DNA from: Sphingomonas sp. 67-36
GTDB taxonomy: Bacteria; Pseudomonadota; Alphaproteobacteria; Sphingomonadales; Sphingomonadaceae
Assembly (NCBI GenBank): GCA_001897375.1
Contig: MKSU01000004.1
Coordinates: forward strand, 89,603 to 153,602
Length of the DNA: 64,000 nucleotides
Direction: 5' to 3'
The translations under genes were made by a program, and so were the position numbers. Of this stretch, positions 20,606 through 29,365 are shown piece after piece. The notes under the pieces are model-generated. The model worked only from the letters and a program-made list of their open reading frames with translations. It searched no databases and had not been told where the DNA came from. The stretch's first letter is position 1; each line of letters begins with the position of its first letter.

Positions 20606-21220
20606 TCAGCGCGAGTAGAACTCGACGACCAGGTTCGGCTCCATCTTCACCGGATAGGGCACCTCGTCCAGCGTCGGCACGCGAATGAAGGTCACCTTGG
20701 CGTTGCCGTCCTGCGCGACGTAATCGGGCACCTCGCGCTCGGCGAGGCCCTGCGCCTCCATCACCAGCGCCATTTCCTGCGCCTTCTTGCCCAGGGTGAT
20801 CTCGTCGTTGAGCGACACGCGGCGCGACGCGATGTTGCACTTCACGCCGTTGACGTAGATGTGACCGTGGCTGACGAGCTGGCGCGCGGCGAAGATCGTC
20901 GGCGCGAACTTGGCGCGATAGACGATCATGTCCAGCCGGCGCTCGAGCAGGCCGATCAGGTTCTGCGAGGTGTCGCCCTTCATGCGGGCGGCCTCGTCAT
21001 AGGCGTGGCGGAACTGCTTTTCCGTCACGTCGCCGTAATAGCCCTTAAGCTTCTGCTTGGCGCGGAGCTGGATGCCGTAGTCGGACATCTTCCCCTTGCG
21101 GCGCTGGCCGTGCTGGCCGGGGCCGTATTCGCGCTTGTTGACCGGGCTCTTCGGGCGACCCCAGATGTTCTCGCCCATCCGGCGGTCGAGTTTGTACTTG
21201 GCGCTGCTGCGCTTCGACAT
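20606..21220 (-). CDS. rpsD: 30S ribosomal protein S4
   Basis: Primary 16S rRNA-binding protein of the small subunit. The 204 residues begin [20 protein letters not shown] and contain the S4 RNA-binding domain ([32 protein letters not shown], positions about 93-124), ending VVEFYSR. Length is usual. Start chosen at MSKR after the GGAAAGA site; a longer frame would add 28 residues without homology. Monocistronic, with its own terminator. Confidence 0.98.
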   Translation of the reverse strand: MSKRSSAKYKLDRRMGENIWGRPKSPVNKREYGPGQHGQRRKGKMSDYGIQLRAKQKLKGYYGDVTEKQFRHAYDEAARMKGDTSQNLIGLLERRLDMIVYRAKFAPTIFAARQLVSHGHIYVNGVKCNIASRRVSLNDEITLGKKAQEMALVMEAQGLAEREVPDYVAQDGNAKVTFIRVPTLDEVPYPVKMEPNLVVEFYSR

Positions 21221-21371
21221 GATCTTTCCTTCAATCTGCGAACGACGTTCATCCCGGTATCGCTCTGACGCTTCGCTCATGGAAACGCAGGGCCACCGCT
21301 TCACCGGGGATACGGGGCCGATTGCGAAGGCGCGCGCCTAGCGGGCGACGCATGGAGAGTCAAGATGTGGG

Positions 21372-21599
21372 CTATTTGCCGGCTGGCTGGGCGCTGGTCT
21401 GCTGGATCTTGTCTATCATCTGCTGGGTATCGCGCTCCTGTTCCTTCCATTGCGCACCGGTCAGGCATACCCGCCTGGAGGCGATGAGACTCCCTGTTAC
21501 CTGATAGCTACGGCAGACGACCTTCTCCCGCTCCGGCTTCTCGGATGCAGGAGGCGGAGCCGGAGTGGCTTGCAGCAGTAGCAGCATGGTGAAGATCAT
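21372..21599 (-). CDS. Small secreted protein with conserved Cys-TGS motif
   Basis: Seventy-five residues: a short hydrophobic start (MIFTMLLLLQATPAPPP), a Pro-rich linker, then VVCRSYQVTGSLIASRRVCL-TGAQWKEQ, which follows the C-x6-TGS-x6-R-x-C-x-T-x3-W pattern of small periplasmic proteins common in sphingomonads. The two cysteines may form a disulfide. A very strong GAGGGGGAAAC ribosome site precedes the ATG. Function unknown; divergent from the chorismate mutase gene. Confidence 0.75.
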   Translation of the reverse strand: MIFTMLLLLQATPAPPPASEKPEREKVVCRSYQVTGSLIASRRVCLTGAQWKEQERDTQQMIDKIQQTSAQPAGK

Positions 21600-21705
21600 A
21601 GTTTCCCCCTCGATCTCTCTATGGTCGCCAGTGTGTTGCTTTGGTATATGGCCGTCAAGACACGGCGGCTGGACAGGAGCGTCCGTCCCCGCCACAGCGC
21701 GCGCC

Positions 21706-22005
21706 ATGACGATCCTTCCCGGACAGCAATGCAAGACGATGGCCGAAGTGCGCGCGGGTGTCGATCAGGTCGATCGCGAACTTGTCGCGCTGCTGCGTCG
21801 CCGTTTCGACTATATGGACGCCGCCGCGCGAATAAAGCCGGCGCGCGGCGCGGTGCGCGACGAGCCGCGCAAGGCGCAGGTGATCGCCAACGCCCGCGCC
21901 GCCGCCGTGGCCGCCGGGATGCCGGGCGACGCGATCGCGGCGTTGTGGGATGCACTGGTCGAGGCGTCGATCGCCTATGAACTGGAGGCGTTCGACCGGC
22001 GGTGA
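21706..22005 (+). CDS. Chorismate mutase, AroQ type, monofunctional
   Basis: Converts chorismate to prephenate. The 99 residues form the all-helical AroQ fold: AEVRAGVDQVDRELVALLRRRFDYMDAAARIK, with the catalytic Arg/Lys pattern of PchB-like short mutases, and a last helix ending LVEASIAYELEAFDRR. The start is at MTILPGQQC; an upstream start would add 47 residues overlapping the divergent gene. It sits 101 bases before the fusion gene in the same orientation; no functional link is evident. Confidence 0.85.
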   Translation: MTILPGQQCKTMAEVRAGVDQVDRELVALLRRRFDYMDAAARIKPARGAVRDEPRKAQVIANARAAAVAAGMPGDAIAALWDALVEASIAYELEAFDRR

Positions 22006-22106
22006 AAAGCTCCGGCGCGGATGCGAATGATCGCGAAATGAACTTCCGCTAACCGCTCCTTAGGACGGATCGTTGCATCAGCGGGGCGAAAGGATTCGCC
22101 CGACCG

Positions 22107-24569
22107 ATGCAGCGCCTACCCCTGATCGTGCCCAATCCGCCGCGCCTCGCGGACTACAAGACCGCGCTCGAGCGGATCGAGGTTTCGGGCATCTATAGCA
22201 ATTTCGGCCCCGAGGCGCGCCGTTTCGAGCAGGAAGCGGCGGCGCGGCTGTTCGGCGGGGAGGGCGCATGCCTCACCGTCGCCAACGCGACGTTGGGGCT
22301 GATGCTGGCGCTCAAGGACGCGGTGGGGGAGGCGGATGGCCGCTATGCGGTGATGCCCGCGCTCACCTTCGCCGCCACCGCGCAGGCGGCGTGGTGGGCG
22401 GGACTGACGCCGCTGGTATGCGATATCGACCCGGATGACTGGACCGCCTGCCCGGCGGCGGAGGAGCGGCTGCTCCACCAGCATGGCGATCGGATCGCGG
22501 CGCTGGTGCCCTATGCCGCGTTCGGCCATGCGATAGACCTCGATCGCTATGCCTGGCTGGCGAAGCGGCATGAGGTGAAGGTGGTGATCGACGCCGCCGC
22601 CTCGCTCGGCACGAGCGACGCGCAGGGGCGGTCGTTCGGCGCGGGCGCTCCCTTCCCGGTGGTATTTTCGATGCACGCCACCAAGCCCTTCGCGGTGGCC
22701 GAGGGCGGGCTGATCCATTGCGGCGACCGTGACACGATCGAGCGACTGCGCGCGATGGCCAATTTCGGCTTCGCCGGCGCGCGCAGCGCAAGCGTTCCCG
22801 GCCTCAATGCCAAGCTGCCCGAAGTGCTCGCCGCGATCGCCAACGCCAAGCTGGAGACGTTCGGGGCGACCTGCGCCGCGCGCGAGCGGGTCACGGCCGC
22901 CTATCGCGCCGCGATCGGCGGGCGCTATGCGACCCAGCCAGCGCCGGCCGGGCGGCAGGCGCTGGGCTTCTTCCAGCTCCTGTTGCCGCGCGGCGCGGAT
23001 CGCGCGCGCGTCGCGGCGGCGCTGGAGGCGGAGGGGATCGGCACCGGGCAATATTTCAGCCCGCATATCGGGCAGCAGCCGTGGGTGCGGCAGGTGGCGA
23101 CGATCGAGCCGACCCCCGTCGCCGACGATGTCGCGGGACGCATCCTCTCGCTGCCGCTCCACGATGCGATGACGGCTGCGGATGCGGAGCGGGTGATCGC
23201 GGCGCTCGATCGCGCCTGCGCCGCGCCGCATGTCGTTTCCGTCTCCGAGCCACCGCGCATCGCCGAGACTCTGGTGGTCGGCGGCGGACCGGCCGGCACC
23301 GCCCTGCTCACCGCCGCCAGCAAGCAGGGCCTGCTCGCCGCGCTTGCGCCCGGGCTGGTGCTGATCGAGCGCGACCGGGCGATCGGCGGCGGCCAGCTCG
23401 GCCGTTATGCCATCACCTCGGATTCGACCGCGCAGACCTTCCTCAGCGCGGTGGTCGACAATCCCTATCCCGAGATCGCCGCGCTCGCCGGCCATCCGGC
23501 GGCGCGCACCGTGGACAGCTATCGCGACGCGCTCGGCGTGCCGCTGGCGGAGGTCGGCCCGCTGCTCCGCGCGACGGGGGACCGGTTGCACCGGCTTCTC
23601 ACCGAGAATGGCGGGAAGGTGCTGACCGGGCATGAGGTGATCGCGATCCGGCGCGACGGCGACGGGCTGTGGCGCGCGCGCGTTCGCGACATGGCAAGCG
23701 GCGCGGAGCATGAGCGGGTCGCGCGCAACGTCGTGATTGCCACCGGCGGGCATCAGCCGCTCGACCGGCTGGTGGCGCAGCGCGTCGCCGGCGCACCATT
23801 GCCGGAGCTGGCGCGGCACCGCCTCGTCCAGTCCGACGACGTGCTGTCGACCGGCGGGTTCGAGAAGGTCGCGGATCTCATCGGCAACGTCCGCGCGCCG
23901 CGCATCGCGGTGATCGGCGGATCGACCAGCGCGCTCGCCACGGTCGCGCTGCTGCTCAAGAAGCAACCGGCGCTGCCACTCGGCGCCGGCGCGATCACCT
24001 TGCTGCACCGGCGGCCGCTGCGCCCCTTCTATCATTCGGTCGAGGCGGCGGCGGCGGAGAATTTCACCGATTTCGGGCCGAACGACATCTGCCCCGTCTC
24101 CGGCTTCGTCTATCGTCTCGGCGGCTTCCGGCTGGAGGCGCGCGACCTGGTGCTGCGGATGCTGGGCGTGGACGGGCGCGAGCCGGACCCGCGCGTCACG
24201 CTCCACCGCATCGGCGACGACGAGGCGCGCGCGCGGGAGATTGTCGCCGGCGCGGACCTCGCGATCGCCGCGCTCGGCTATCGCCCGCGCGCGCTGCCGG
24301 TCGAGCGGTTCGACGGCACGCCGCTGGCGCTGGCGGCGGACGAGGGGCGGGCGATGGTCGATCGCCACTGCCGCGTCCTCGATGCCGGCGGCGCGGCGGT
24401 TCCCGGCCTCTACGGCATCGGACTGGCGGCTGGCTTCGTGCCGTGGGGCAAGCTGGGCGGGGAGGCGAGCTTCGTCGGCCAGGCCAACGGCCTGTGGCTA
24501 TGGCAGAACGACGTCGGCATGATGATCGTCGATCAGCTCCTCGCCGGTCGCGGGCGGCGCGCGGCGTGA
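22107..24569 (+). CDS. Fusion: DegT-type PLP aminotransferase + FAD/NAD(P) oxidoreductase
   Basis: An 820-residue two-enzyme protein. Residues 1-375 are a DegT/DnrJ/EryC1/StrS aminotransferase: SNFGPEARRFE, NATLGL (60-65), PALTFAAT (84-91), PLP-binding Asp162 in VVIDAAAS, and Schiff-base Lys193 in SMHATKPFAVAEGG. Residues 386-815 are a two-Rossmann flavoprotein: LVVGGGPAG (389-397) for FAD, VVIATGGH (542-549), a second nucleotide site VIGGSTSA (602-609) and IAALGYRP (720-727), with a conserved-looking end PWGKLGGEASFVGQANG. The layout recalls class B flavin monooxygenases such as N-hydroxylases. DegT enzymes usually aminate keto-sugars. The product could thus be an aminated and oxidised sugar or amine; this is inference. 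The stop overlaps a glycosyltransferase start. Confidence 0.85.
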   Translation: MQRLPLIVPNPPRLADYKTALERIEVSGIYSNFGPEARRFEQEAAARLFGGEGACLTVANATLGLMLALKDAVGEADGRYAVMPALTFAATAQAAWWAGLTPLVCDIDPDDWTACPAAEERLLHQHGDRIAALVPYAAFGHAIDLDRYAWLAKRHEVKVVIDAAASLGTSDAQGRSFGAGAPFPVVFSMHATKPFAVAEGGLIHCGDRDTIERLRAMANFGFAGARSASVPGLNAKLPEVLAAIANAKLETFGATCAARERVTAAYRAAIGGRYATQPAPAGRQALGFFQLLLPRGADRARVAAALEAEGIGTGQYFSPHIGQQPWVRQVATIEPTPVADDVAGRILSLPLHDAMTAADAERVIAALDRACAAPHVVSVSEPPRIAETLVVGGGPAGTALLTAASKQGLLAALAPGLVLIERDRAIGGGQLGRYAITSDSTAQTFLSAVVDNPYPEIAALAGHPAARTVDSYRDALGVPLAEVGPLLRATGDRLHRLLTENGGKVLTGHEVIAIRRDGDGLWRARVRDMASGAEHERVARNVVIATGGHQPLDRLVAQRVAGAPLPELARHRLVQSDDVLSTGGFEKVADLIGNVRAPRIAVIGGSTSALATVALLLKKQPALPLGAGAITLLHRRPLRPFYHSVEAAAAENFTDFGPNDICPVSGFVYRLGGFRLEARDLVLRMLGVDGREPDPRVTLHRIGDDEARAREIVAGADLAIAALGYRPRALPVERFDGTPLALAADEGRAMVDRHCRVLDAGGAAVPGLYGIGLAAGFVPWGKLGGEASFVGQANGLWLWQNDVGMMIVDQLLAGRGRRAA

Positions 24570-25621
24570 ACGCACCCGCCGTCAGCGTCATCATGGCCGC
24601 CTATAATGGCGCCGCGCTGATCGGCGAGACGCTGGAGAGCCTCGCCACGCAGACCCTCGGCGATTTCGAGGCGATTGTGGTCGATGACCGCTCGACCGAC
24701 GATACGCTGGCGGTGCTGCGCGGCTGGCCCGACGCGCGCGTCCGCGTCATCGCGCTGGAGGAGAACGGAGGGCCGGTCCGCGCGCGCAACCGCGCCTTCG
24801 CGGAGGCGCGCGGACGCTACGTCGCCGGGCTGGACCAGGATGATCTGTGTCGCCCCGAGCGGTTCGCGCGGCAGGTCGCGTATCTTGAGGCCAATCCCGA
24901 TGTCGCGCTGGTCGGCAGCGATACGGCGGTGCTGGCGGATGGCGCGATCCGGCCGCCGCGCCACCCCGCCAACACCACGCCGCGCCTCACCGAATGGCTG
25001 CTGAGGATCGAGAATCCCCTGGTCTGGTCGTCGGTGATGATCCGCGCGGAGGTGGCACGGCGACTGGAGCCGTTCACCCGGCCCGAATTGCTCTACGCGG
25101 AGGATTTCGATCTCTATCACCGCATCGCCCGGCTCGGGCGCGTCGCGCGGGTCGATGCGGACCTGCTGATCTACCGCCAGCACGGCGGGGGCGCCTCGCA
25201 GCGGTTCGTCGAGACGATGCAGGCGAGCGCGACGCAGGTGCTGGCCGGCGCCTATGCCGGCGTGTTCGGAGGCGACGCGGAGGACGCCGCCGCGCTGGTG
25301 GTGCGCAACCTGATGGGCCGCGTCGCGCCGCCCGACCGCGCGACGCTGCGCCGATTGGGCGAGGTGCTGGCCGCGCTGCAACAGGATTATCTCGCGCGGC
25401 ACGAATGCGGCGCGTCCGACGTGCGGCTGATCCGCTGGGAGACGGCCCGGCGCTGGGCCGGCGTGGCGCGCGCGGGGTTGCGCGCGGGGACGCTCACGCT
25501 GGGCGACGCGCTCGCCGTCCGCCCGCCGCACATGGGGCTGGGCTATGCCGGGTTCGAGGAACTGATCGTCTCGCGCCTCGTCGGCGGGGCGCGGAAGCTG
25601 CGTCAGACCTTCGCGGCGTAG
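24566..25621 (+). CDS. Glycosyltransferase family 2 protein
   Basis: A 351-residue GT-A glycosyltransferase. It has VSVIMAAYNGAALIGETLES at the start, the nucleotide-binding IVVDDRSTDD, the DxD-like GLDQDDLCRPE and the later acidic AEDFDLYHRIA; no membrane segment is evident. GTG start overlaps the stop of the fusion gene (GTGA), so the two are almost certainly one functional unit, possibly attaching the fusion enzyme's product to a glycan. Convergent with the L,D-transpeptidase gene, overlapping it by 19 bases. Confidence 0.88.
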   Translation: MNAPAVSVIMAAYNGAALIGETLESLATQTLGDFEAIVVDDRSTDDTLAVLRGWPDARVRVIALEENGGPVRARNRAFAEARGRYVAGLDQDDLCRPERFARQVAYLEANPDVALVGSDTAVLADGAIRPPRHPANTTPRLTEWLLRIENPLVWSSVMIRAEVARRLEPFTRPELLYAEDFDLYHRIARLGRVARVDADLLIYRQHGGGASQRFVETMQASATQVLAGAYAGVFGGDAEDAAALVVRNLMGRVAPPDRATLRRLGEVLAALQQDYLARHECGASDVRLIRWETARRWAGVARAGLRAGTLTLGDALAVRPPHMGLGYAGFEELIVSRLVGGARKLRQTFAA

Positions 25622-26244
25622 ATCATCCGCCCCGGCCCGAGCCGCTCGAACACCTCGGCCAGTTCATGCTCGCCGACCGCGAAACAGCCCTGGCTGCGCC
25701 CGAGCATCCCGCGCGTGCGGATCATGTCGGCATTGGCATACCACGCGCCATGGACGACGATCGCGCGGGCGAGGGCATTGTCGTTGGTGGGGTCCAGCCC
25801 GATCAGCCGCTGCGACCGGCCGTGCTTGCCGACATAATAATCCGCCGCGAGGAAGGCGCCCTCCGACGAGGCGTTCGAGCCGCCCGCGTTCGAGAAGCGG
25901 TGCAGGAAGCCGGTATGCGCCGGGTCCGATCCGCTGCCATGCGCGACGAGCTTGGCGCTGCTGGCTCCGTTGGCGAGATCGATGAAATGGAAGCGCGGCT
26001 GCGCGGAGGGCGCGGCGAAATCCACGATCGCCATCCGGTCGCGTTGCAGGCGGCCGCCGTGACGCTCCAGCGCGGCGAGCGCGCGGCGCAGCAACTCCGG
26101 CCGCACGACGCGCGGCGAGGTGGCCGGCGTCGCCGGCACCGTCGCGGCGGTGAGAGCCCTGGGCAACATGGTGCCGACAACCATCAGGCCGCCGGCTTTC
26201 AGCAATCCGCGACGCGTCCGCGCCGCGCGGTCGATAACGCTCAT
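25603..26244 (-). CDS. Murein L,D-transpeptidase catalytic-domain protein, Tat-type signal
   Basis: A 213-residue periplasmic protein. The N-terminus TRRGLLKAGGLMVVGTMLP carries a twin-arginine and a hydrophobic core, suggesting Tat export. The catalytic domain includes FHFIDLANG, AIVVHGAWYA with the active-site His, and GMLGRSQGCFAV with the catalytic Cys, matching the YkuD_2 type of L,D-transpeptidase that cross-links or trims peptidoglycan. ATG 26244 is chosen; another in-frame start ten codons upstream exists. Confidence 0.85.
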   Translation of the reverse strand: MSVIDRAARTRRGLLKAGGLMVVGTMLPRALTAATVPATPATSPRVVRPELLRRALAALERHGGRLQRDRMAIVDFAAPSAQPRFHFIDLANGASSAKLVAHGSGSDPAHTGFLHRFSNAGGSNASSEGAFLAADYYVGKHGRSQRLIGLDPTNDNALARAIVVHGAWYANADMIRTRGMLGRSQGCFAVGEHELAEVFERLGPGRMIYAAKV

Positions 26245-26428
26245 CGGTCGGTCATACCCCATACCCGCTTTCACGGATTATAGGGCGGCCGTGTTGCGAT
26301 TTCATCATCCGCGTGCACGATCTGGCCCGTTATTTGCTTGATCCGTCGCGCGAACGAGGGGCGCGAAGTCCTTTCCTTTTACGACCGCCGCCGCGAGAGT
26401 GGCGGCAAATCACAGGAGAGGAATCGCG

Positions 26429-27562
26429 ATGCGCTCACCGATCTGCGCGATGCTGGGGATCGAATTTCCGCTGCTCGCCTTCAGCCATTGCCGTGACGTG
26501 GTGGCCGCCGTCAGCCGCGCGGGCGGGTTCGGCGTGCTGGGCGCGACCGCGCATACGCTGGAGAGCCTGGAGGCTGAACTGGCGTGGATCGACGCGCATG
26601 TCGATGGCAAGCCTTATGGCCTCGACGTGCTGATCCCGGAAAACCTCGTCACCGGCGGGGCGAAGGGCATCACCCGCGCTTCGCTCGCCGAGAAGGTGCC
26701 GGAGCGGCATCGCGCGTTCGTCCGCGATCTGGCGGAGCGCCATCATGTCGCGCTGCCGGAGGAGCGGCGCGACGATAACGCGCCCGCGCCGTTCGACCCC
26801 AATGTCGCGCTGGAGATGCTGGAGGTCGCCTTCCGCCACCCGATCCGCCTGATCGCCAATGCGCTCGGCGTGCCGCCCAAGGCGATGATCGAACTGGGGC
26901 GGGCGCACGGCGTGCCGGTCGCCGCGCTGGTCGGCGCGAAGGAACATGCGCTGCGGCAGGTGGAGGCCGGGGTCGATATCGTCGTCGCGCAGGGCGGCGA
27001 GGCGGGCGGCCATTGCGGCGAGGTCTCGACGATGGTGCTGATCCCCGAGGTGGTGCGTGCGCTCGACCGCGCCGGCTACGGCCACGTCCCGGTGCTCGCG
27101 GCGGGCGGGATCATGACCGGCGCGCAGATGGCGGCGGCGATGGCGATGGGCGCGGCGGGCGCGTGGACCGGATCGGTGTGGCTGGCGACGCCGGAGAGCG
27201 AATGTTCCGACGTGTTCCGCGAGAAGATGGTCGCCGCCACCTCGCGCGACACGGTTCGGTCGAAGGGGCGCACCGGCAAGCCCTCGCGCCAGCTCCGTTC
27301 GGCCTGGACCGATGCGTGGGAGGGGCCGGATTCGCCCGGCGCGCTGCCGATGCCGTTCCAGTCGCTGATCAGCGAGCCGGCGATCCGCGCCGCCGACCGC
27401 GCCGCCGAAAAGGGCGATGCGGCGGCGCGCGAGATGGTGACCTATTTCGTCGGGCAGGGCGTCGGCCTCATCGATCAGGTGCGTGGCGCGGGGCAGGTGG
27501 TGCAGGATTTCAAGATGGAGTTCGCGGAGGCGCTGGAGCGGATGACCGGGCTGGTGGAATAA
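26429..27562 (+). CDS. Nitronate monooxygenase-like FMN oxidoreductase
   Basis: A 377-residue NAD(P)H-dependent flavin oxidoreductase of the 2-nitropropane dioxygenase family. Visible family features are SRAGGFGVLGA near the start, VAQGGEAGGHCGEVSTMVLIP in the middle and PVLAAGGIMTGAQMAAAMAMGA for FMN phosphate binding. Start chosen at the ATG following CAGGAGAGGAA. Physiological substrate unknown. It has its own upstream region of about 180 bases after the divergent transpeptidase gene. Confidence 0.85.
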   Translation: MRSPICAMLGIEFPLLAFSHCRDVVAAVSRAGGFGVLGATAHTLESLEAELAWIDAHVDGKPYGLDVLIPENLVTGGAKGITRASLAEKVPERHRAFVRDLAERHHVALPEERRDDNAPAPFDPNVALEMLEVAFRHPIRLIANALGVPPKAMIELGRAHGVPVAALVGAKEHALRQVEAGVDIVVAQGGEAGGHCGEVSTMVLIPEVVRALDRAGYGHVPVLAAGGIMTGAQMAAAMAMGAAGAWTGSVWLATPESECSDVFREKMVAATSRDTVRSKGRTGKPSRQLRSAWTDAWEGPDSPGALPMPFQSLISEPAIRAADRAAEKGDAAAREMVTYFVGQGVGLIDQVRGAGQVVQDFKMEFAEALERMTGLVE

Positions 27563-27640
27563 GGCCGGCATCCTTCCCAAAAAGATGGAAAGAAACTGCC
27601 GCTTCGTGCATTCCGTTCCTTGAACGAAACGGGAGGAACG

Positions 27641-28756
27641 ATGGCCGCAGACGACACCGCCGGGCCGCCGGGCGCCGCATCGGCCGAGGGCATCGGCCTG
27701 CCGTGGTGGTCGATCGCCTTCCCGCTGCTGGCGCTGGCCGCGGTGCTGGTCGGGCTGGCGAAGATGGGCACGATCGGGGTGATCGCTGCGGCGGTGATGC
27801 TGGTCGGCAGCGTGCTGGCTGCGGTGCATCATGCGGAGGTGGTGGCGCACAAGGTGGGCGAGCCGTTCGGCACGCTCGTCCTCGCCGTCGCGGTGACGGT
27901 GATCGAGGTGTCGCTGATCGTCAGCCTGATGCTGTCCGACGCCGGGGACGCATCGACGCTGGCGCGCGACACGGTGTTCGCGGCGATCATGATCATCCTC
28001 AACGGCATCGTCGGCATCTGTCTGCTGGCGGGCGGGGTGGAATTCCGCGAGCAGAGCTTCACGCAGACCGGGGTGTCGGCCGCGCTCAACGTGCTGGTGG
28101 CGATGTCGGTGCTGACGCTGGTGCTGCCCAATTTCGTCGAGAGCGCGCCCGGCCCGGTCTATGCGCCGTCGCAACTGGTGTTCGTCGCGATCGTCTCGCT
28201 GATCCTCTACGGCACGTTCGTGCTGGTGCAGACGGTGCGGCATCGCAGCTATTTCCTGCCGGAGGACGGCGGGGAGGACGAGCATGCCGACGCGCCGACC
28301 GCGCGCACGACATGGGTGGCGCTGGCGATCCTGCTCGTCGCGCTGATCGGCGTGGTGCTGCTCGCCAAGGGGCTGGCGGCGACGGTCGAGCGCGCGGTGC
28401 TCGGCGCCGGGCTGCCGCTCGCGGTGGTGGGCGTGGTGATCGCCGCGCTGGTGCTGGCGCCTGAGAGCGTCGCGGCGTTCCGCGCGGCGCGTCGCGACCG
28501 GTTGCAGACGAGCCTCAACCTCGCGCTGGGATCGGCGCTGGCCTCGATCGGGCTGACGATCCCGAGCGTCGCGGTGGTCTCGCTGCTACTCGGCCTGCCG
28601 CTCGCGCTGGGGATAGGTGCCAAGAGCCTGACGCTGCTGATCCTGTCGCTGTTCTCGATCACGCTGTCGCTCGGCACCGGGCGGACGACGATCCTGGGCG
28701 GCGTGGTGCATCTGGTGATCTTCGCGGTCTATCTGTTCGTGACTGTCGTGCCGTGA
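27641..28756 (+). CDS. Calcium/proton antiporter (ChaA-type, CaCA superfamily)
   Basis: A 371-residue inner-membrane protein with about eleven hydrophobic segments. The two alpha-repeat signatures contain acidic residues in a helix: AEVVAHKVGEPFGTLVLAVAVTVIEVSLI in the first half and a second repeat with APESVAAFRAARRDRLQTSLNLALGSALASIGLTIP. A histidine/acidic cytoplasmic loop (EDGGEDEHAD) separates the halves. GGGAGGAACG precedes the start. The stop overlaps the GNAT gene. Confidence 0.88.
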   Translation: MAADDTAGPPGAASAEGIGLPWWSIAFPLLALAAVLVGLAKMGTIGVIAAAVMLVGSVLAAVHHAEVVAHKVGEPFGTLVLAVAVTVIEVSLIVSLMLSDAGDASTLARDTVFAAIMIILNGIVGICLLAGGVEFREQSFTQTGVSAALNVLVAMSVLTLVLPNFVESAPGPVYAPSQLVFVAIVSLILYGTFVLVQTVRHRSYFLPEDGGEDEHADAPTARTTWVALAILLVALIGVVLLAKGLAATVERAVLGAGLPLAVVGVVIAALVLAPESVAAFRAARRDRLQTSLNLALGSALASIGLTIPSVAVVSLLLGLPLALGIGAKSLTLLILSLFSITLSLGTGRTTILGGVVHLVIFAVYLFVTVVP

Positions 28757-29340
28757 CGGCGCGGCGGGCGACGGAGGCGGATCGCGACGCCGTGGCGACG
28801 ATGCTGGCGCGCGCGTTCCAGGACGATCCGGCGACCTCCTATATCCTTCCCGACCCCGCCGACCGGGCGCGGCGACTGCCAAGATTATTCCGGCTGCTCT
28901 ACGAGAGCGACGGCGGGGGAATGCGGCTGGTGACGCCGGGCGGCGAGGCGGCGACGCTGTGGCGCGCGCCGGGGAACGCGCATGTCTCGACATGGGAGAT
29001 CGTCCGGCGCGCGCCGGCGCTGCTCCATGCGCTCGGCGGTGGTGTCGGGCGCGCGCTGCGTGTGTCGGATGCGATCGCCGCGCATCATCCGGCGGGCGAA
29101 TATTGGTATCTGCACATCGCCGGCTGCGATCCGGCGGCGCAGGGCAGGGGGCTGGGTGGCGCGGCGGTGCGCGCCGGCCTTGCGCATATCCCGCCGCGCT
29201 TCCCCGCCTATCTGGAGACGGCGACCGAGCGGAACCTCGGCTTCTATCGCGGGCTGGGATTCAAGGTGGTGGACGAGTGGCATGTGCCGAAGGGCGGCCC
29301 GCGCTTCTGGTCGATGATGCGGCCGGCGGCTCGCGAGTGA
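28753..29340 (+). CDS. GNAT-family N-acetyltransferase
   Basis: A 195-residue acyltransferase. The acetyl-CoA motif is visible as IAGCDPAAQGRGLGGAAVRAGL (Q/R-x-x-G-x-G/A type) and the C-terminal strand pair as PAYLETATERNLGFYRGLGFKVVDEW. GTG start overlaps the antiporter stop (GTGA). The acceptor is unknown. Confidence 0.88.
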   Translation: MTARRATEADRDAVATMLARAFQDDPATSYILPDPADRARRLPRLFRLLYESDGGGMRLVTPGGEAATLWRAPGNAHVSTWEIVRRAPALLHALGGGVGRALRVSDAIAAHHPAGEYWYLHIAGCDPAAQGRGLGGAAVRAGLAHIPPRFPAYLETATERNLGFYRGLGFKVVDEWHVPKGGPRFWSMMRPAARE

Positions 29341-29365
29341 AGGCGCTTCCCTGGAAGGGCGCGCG

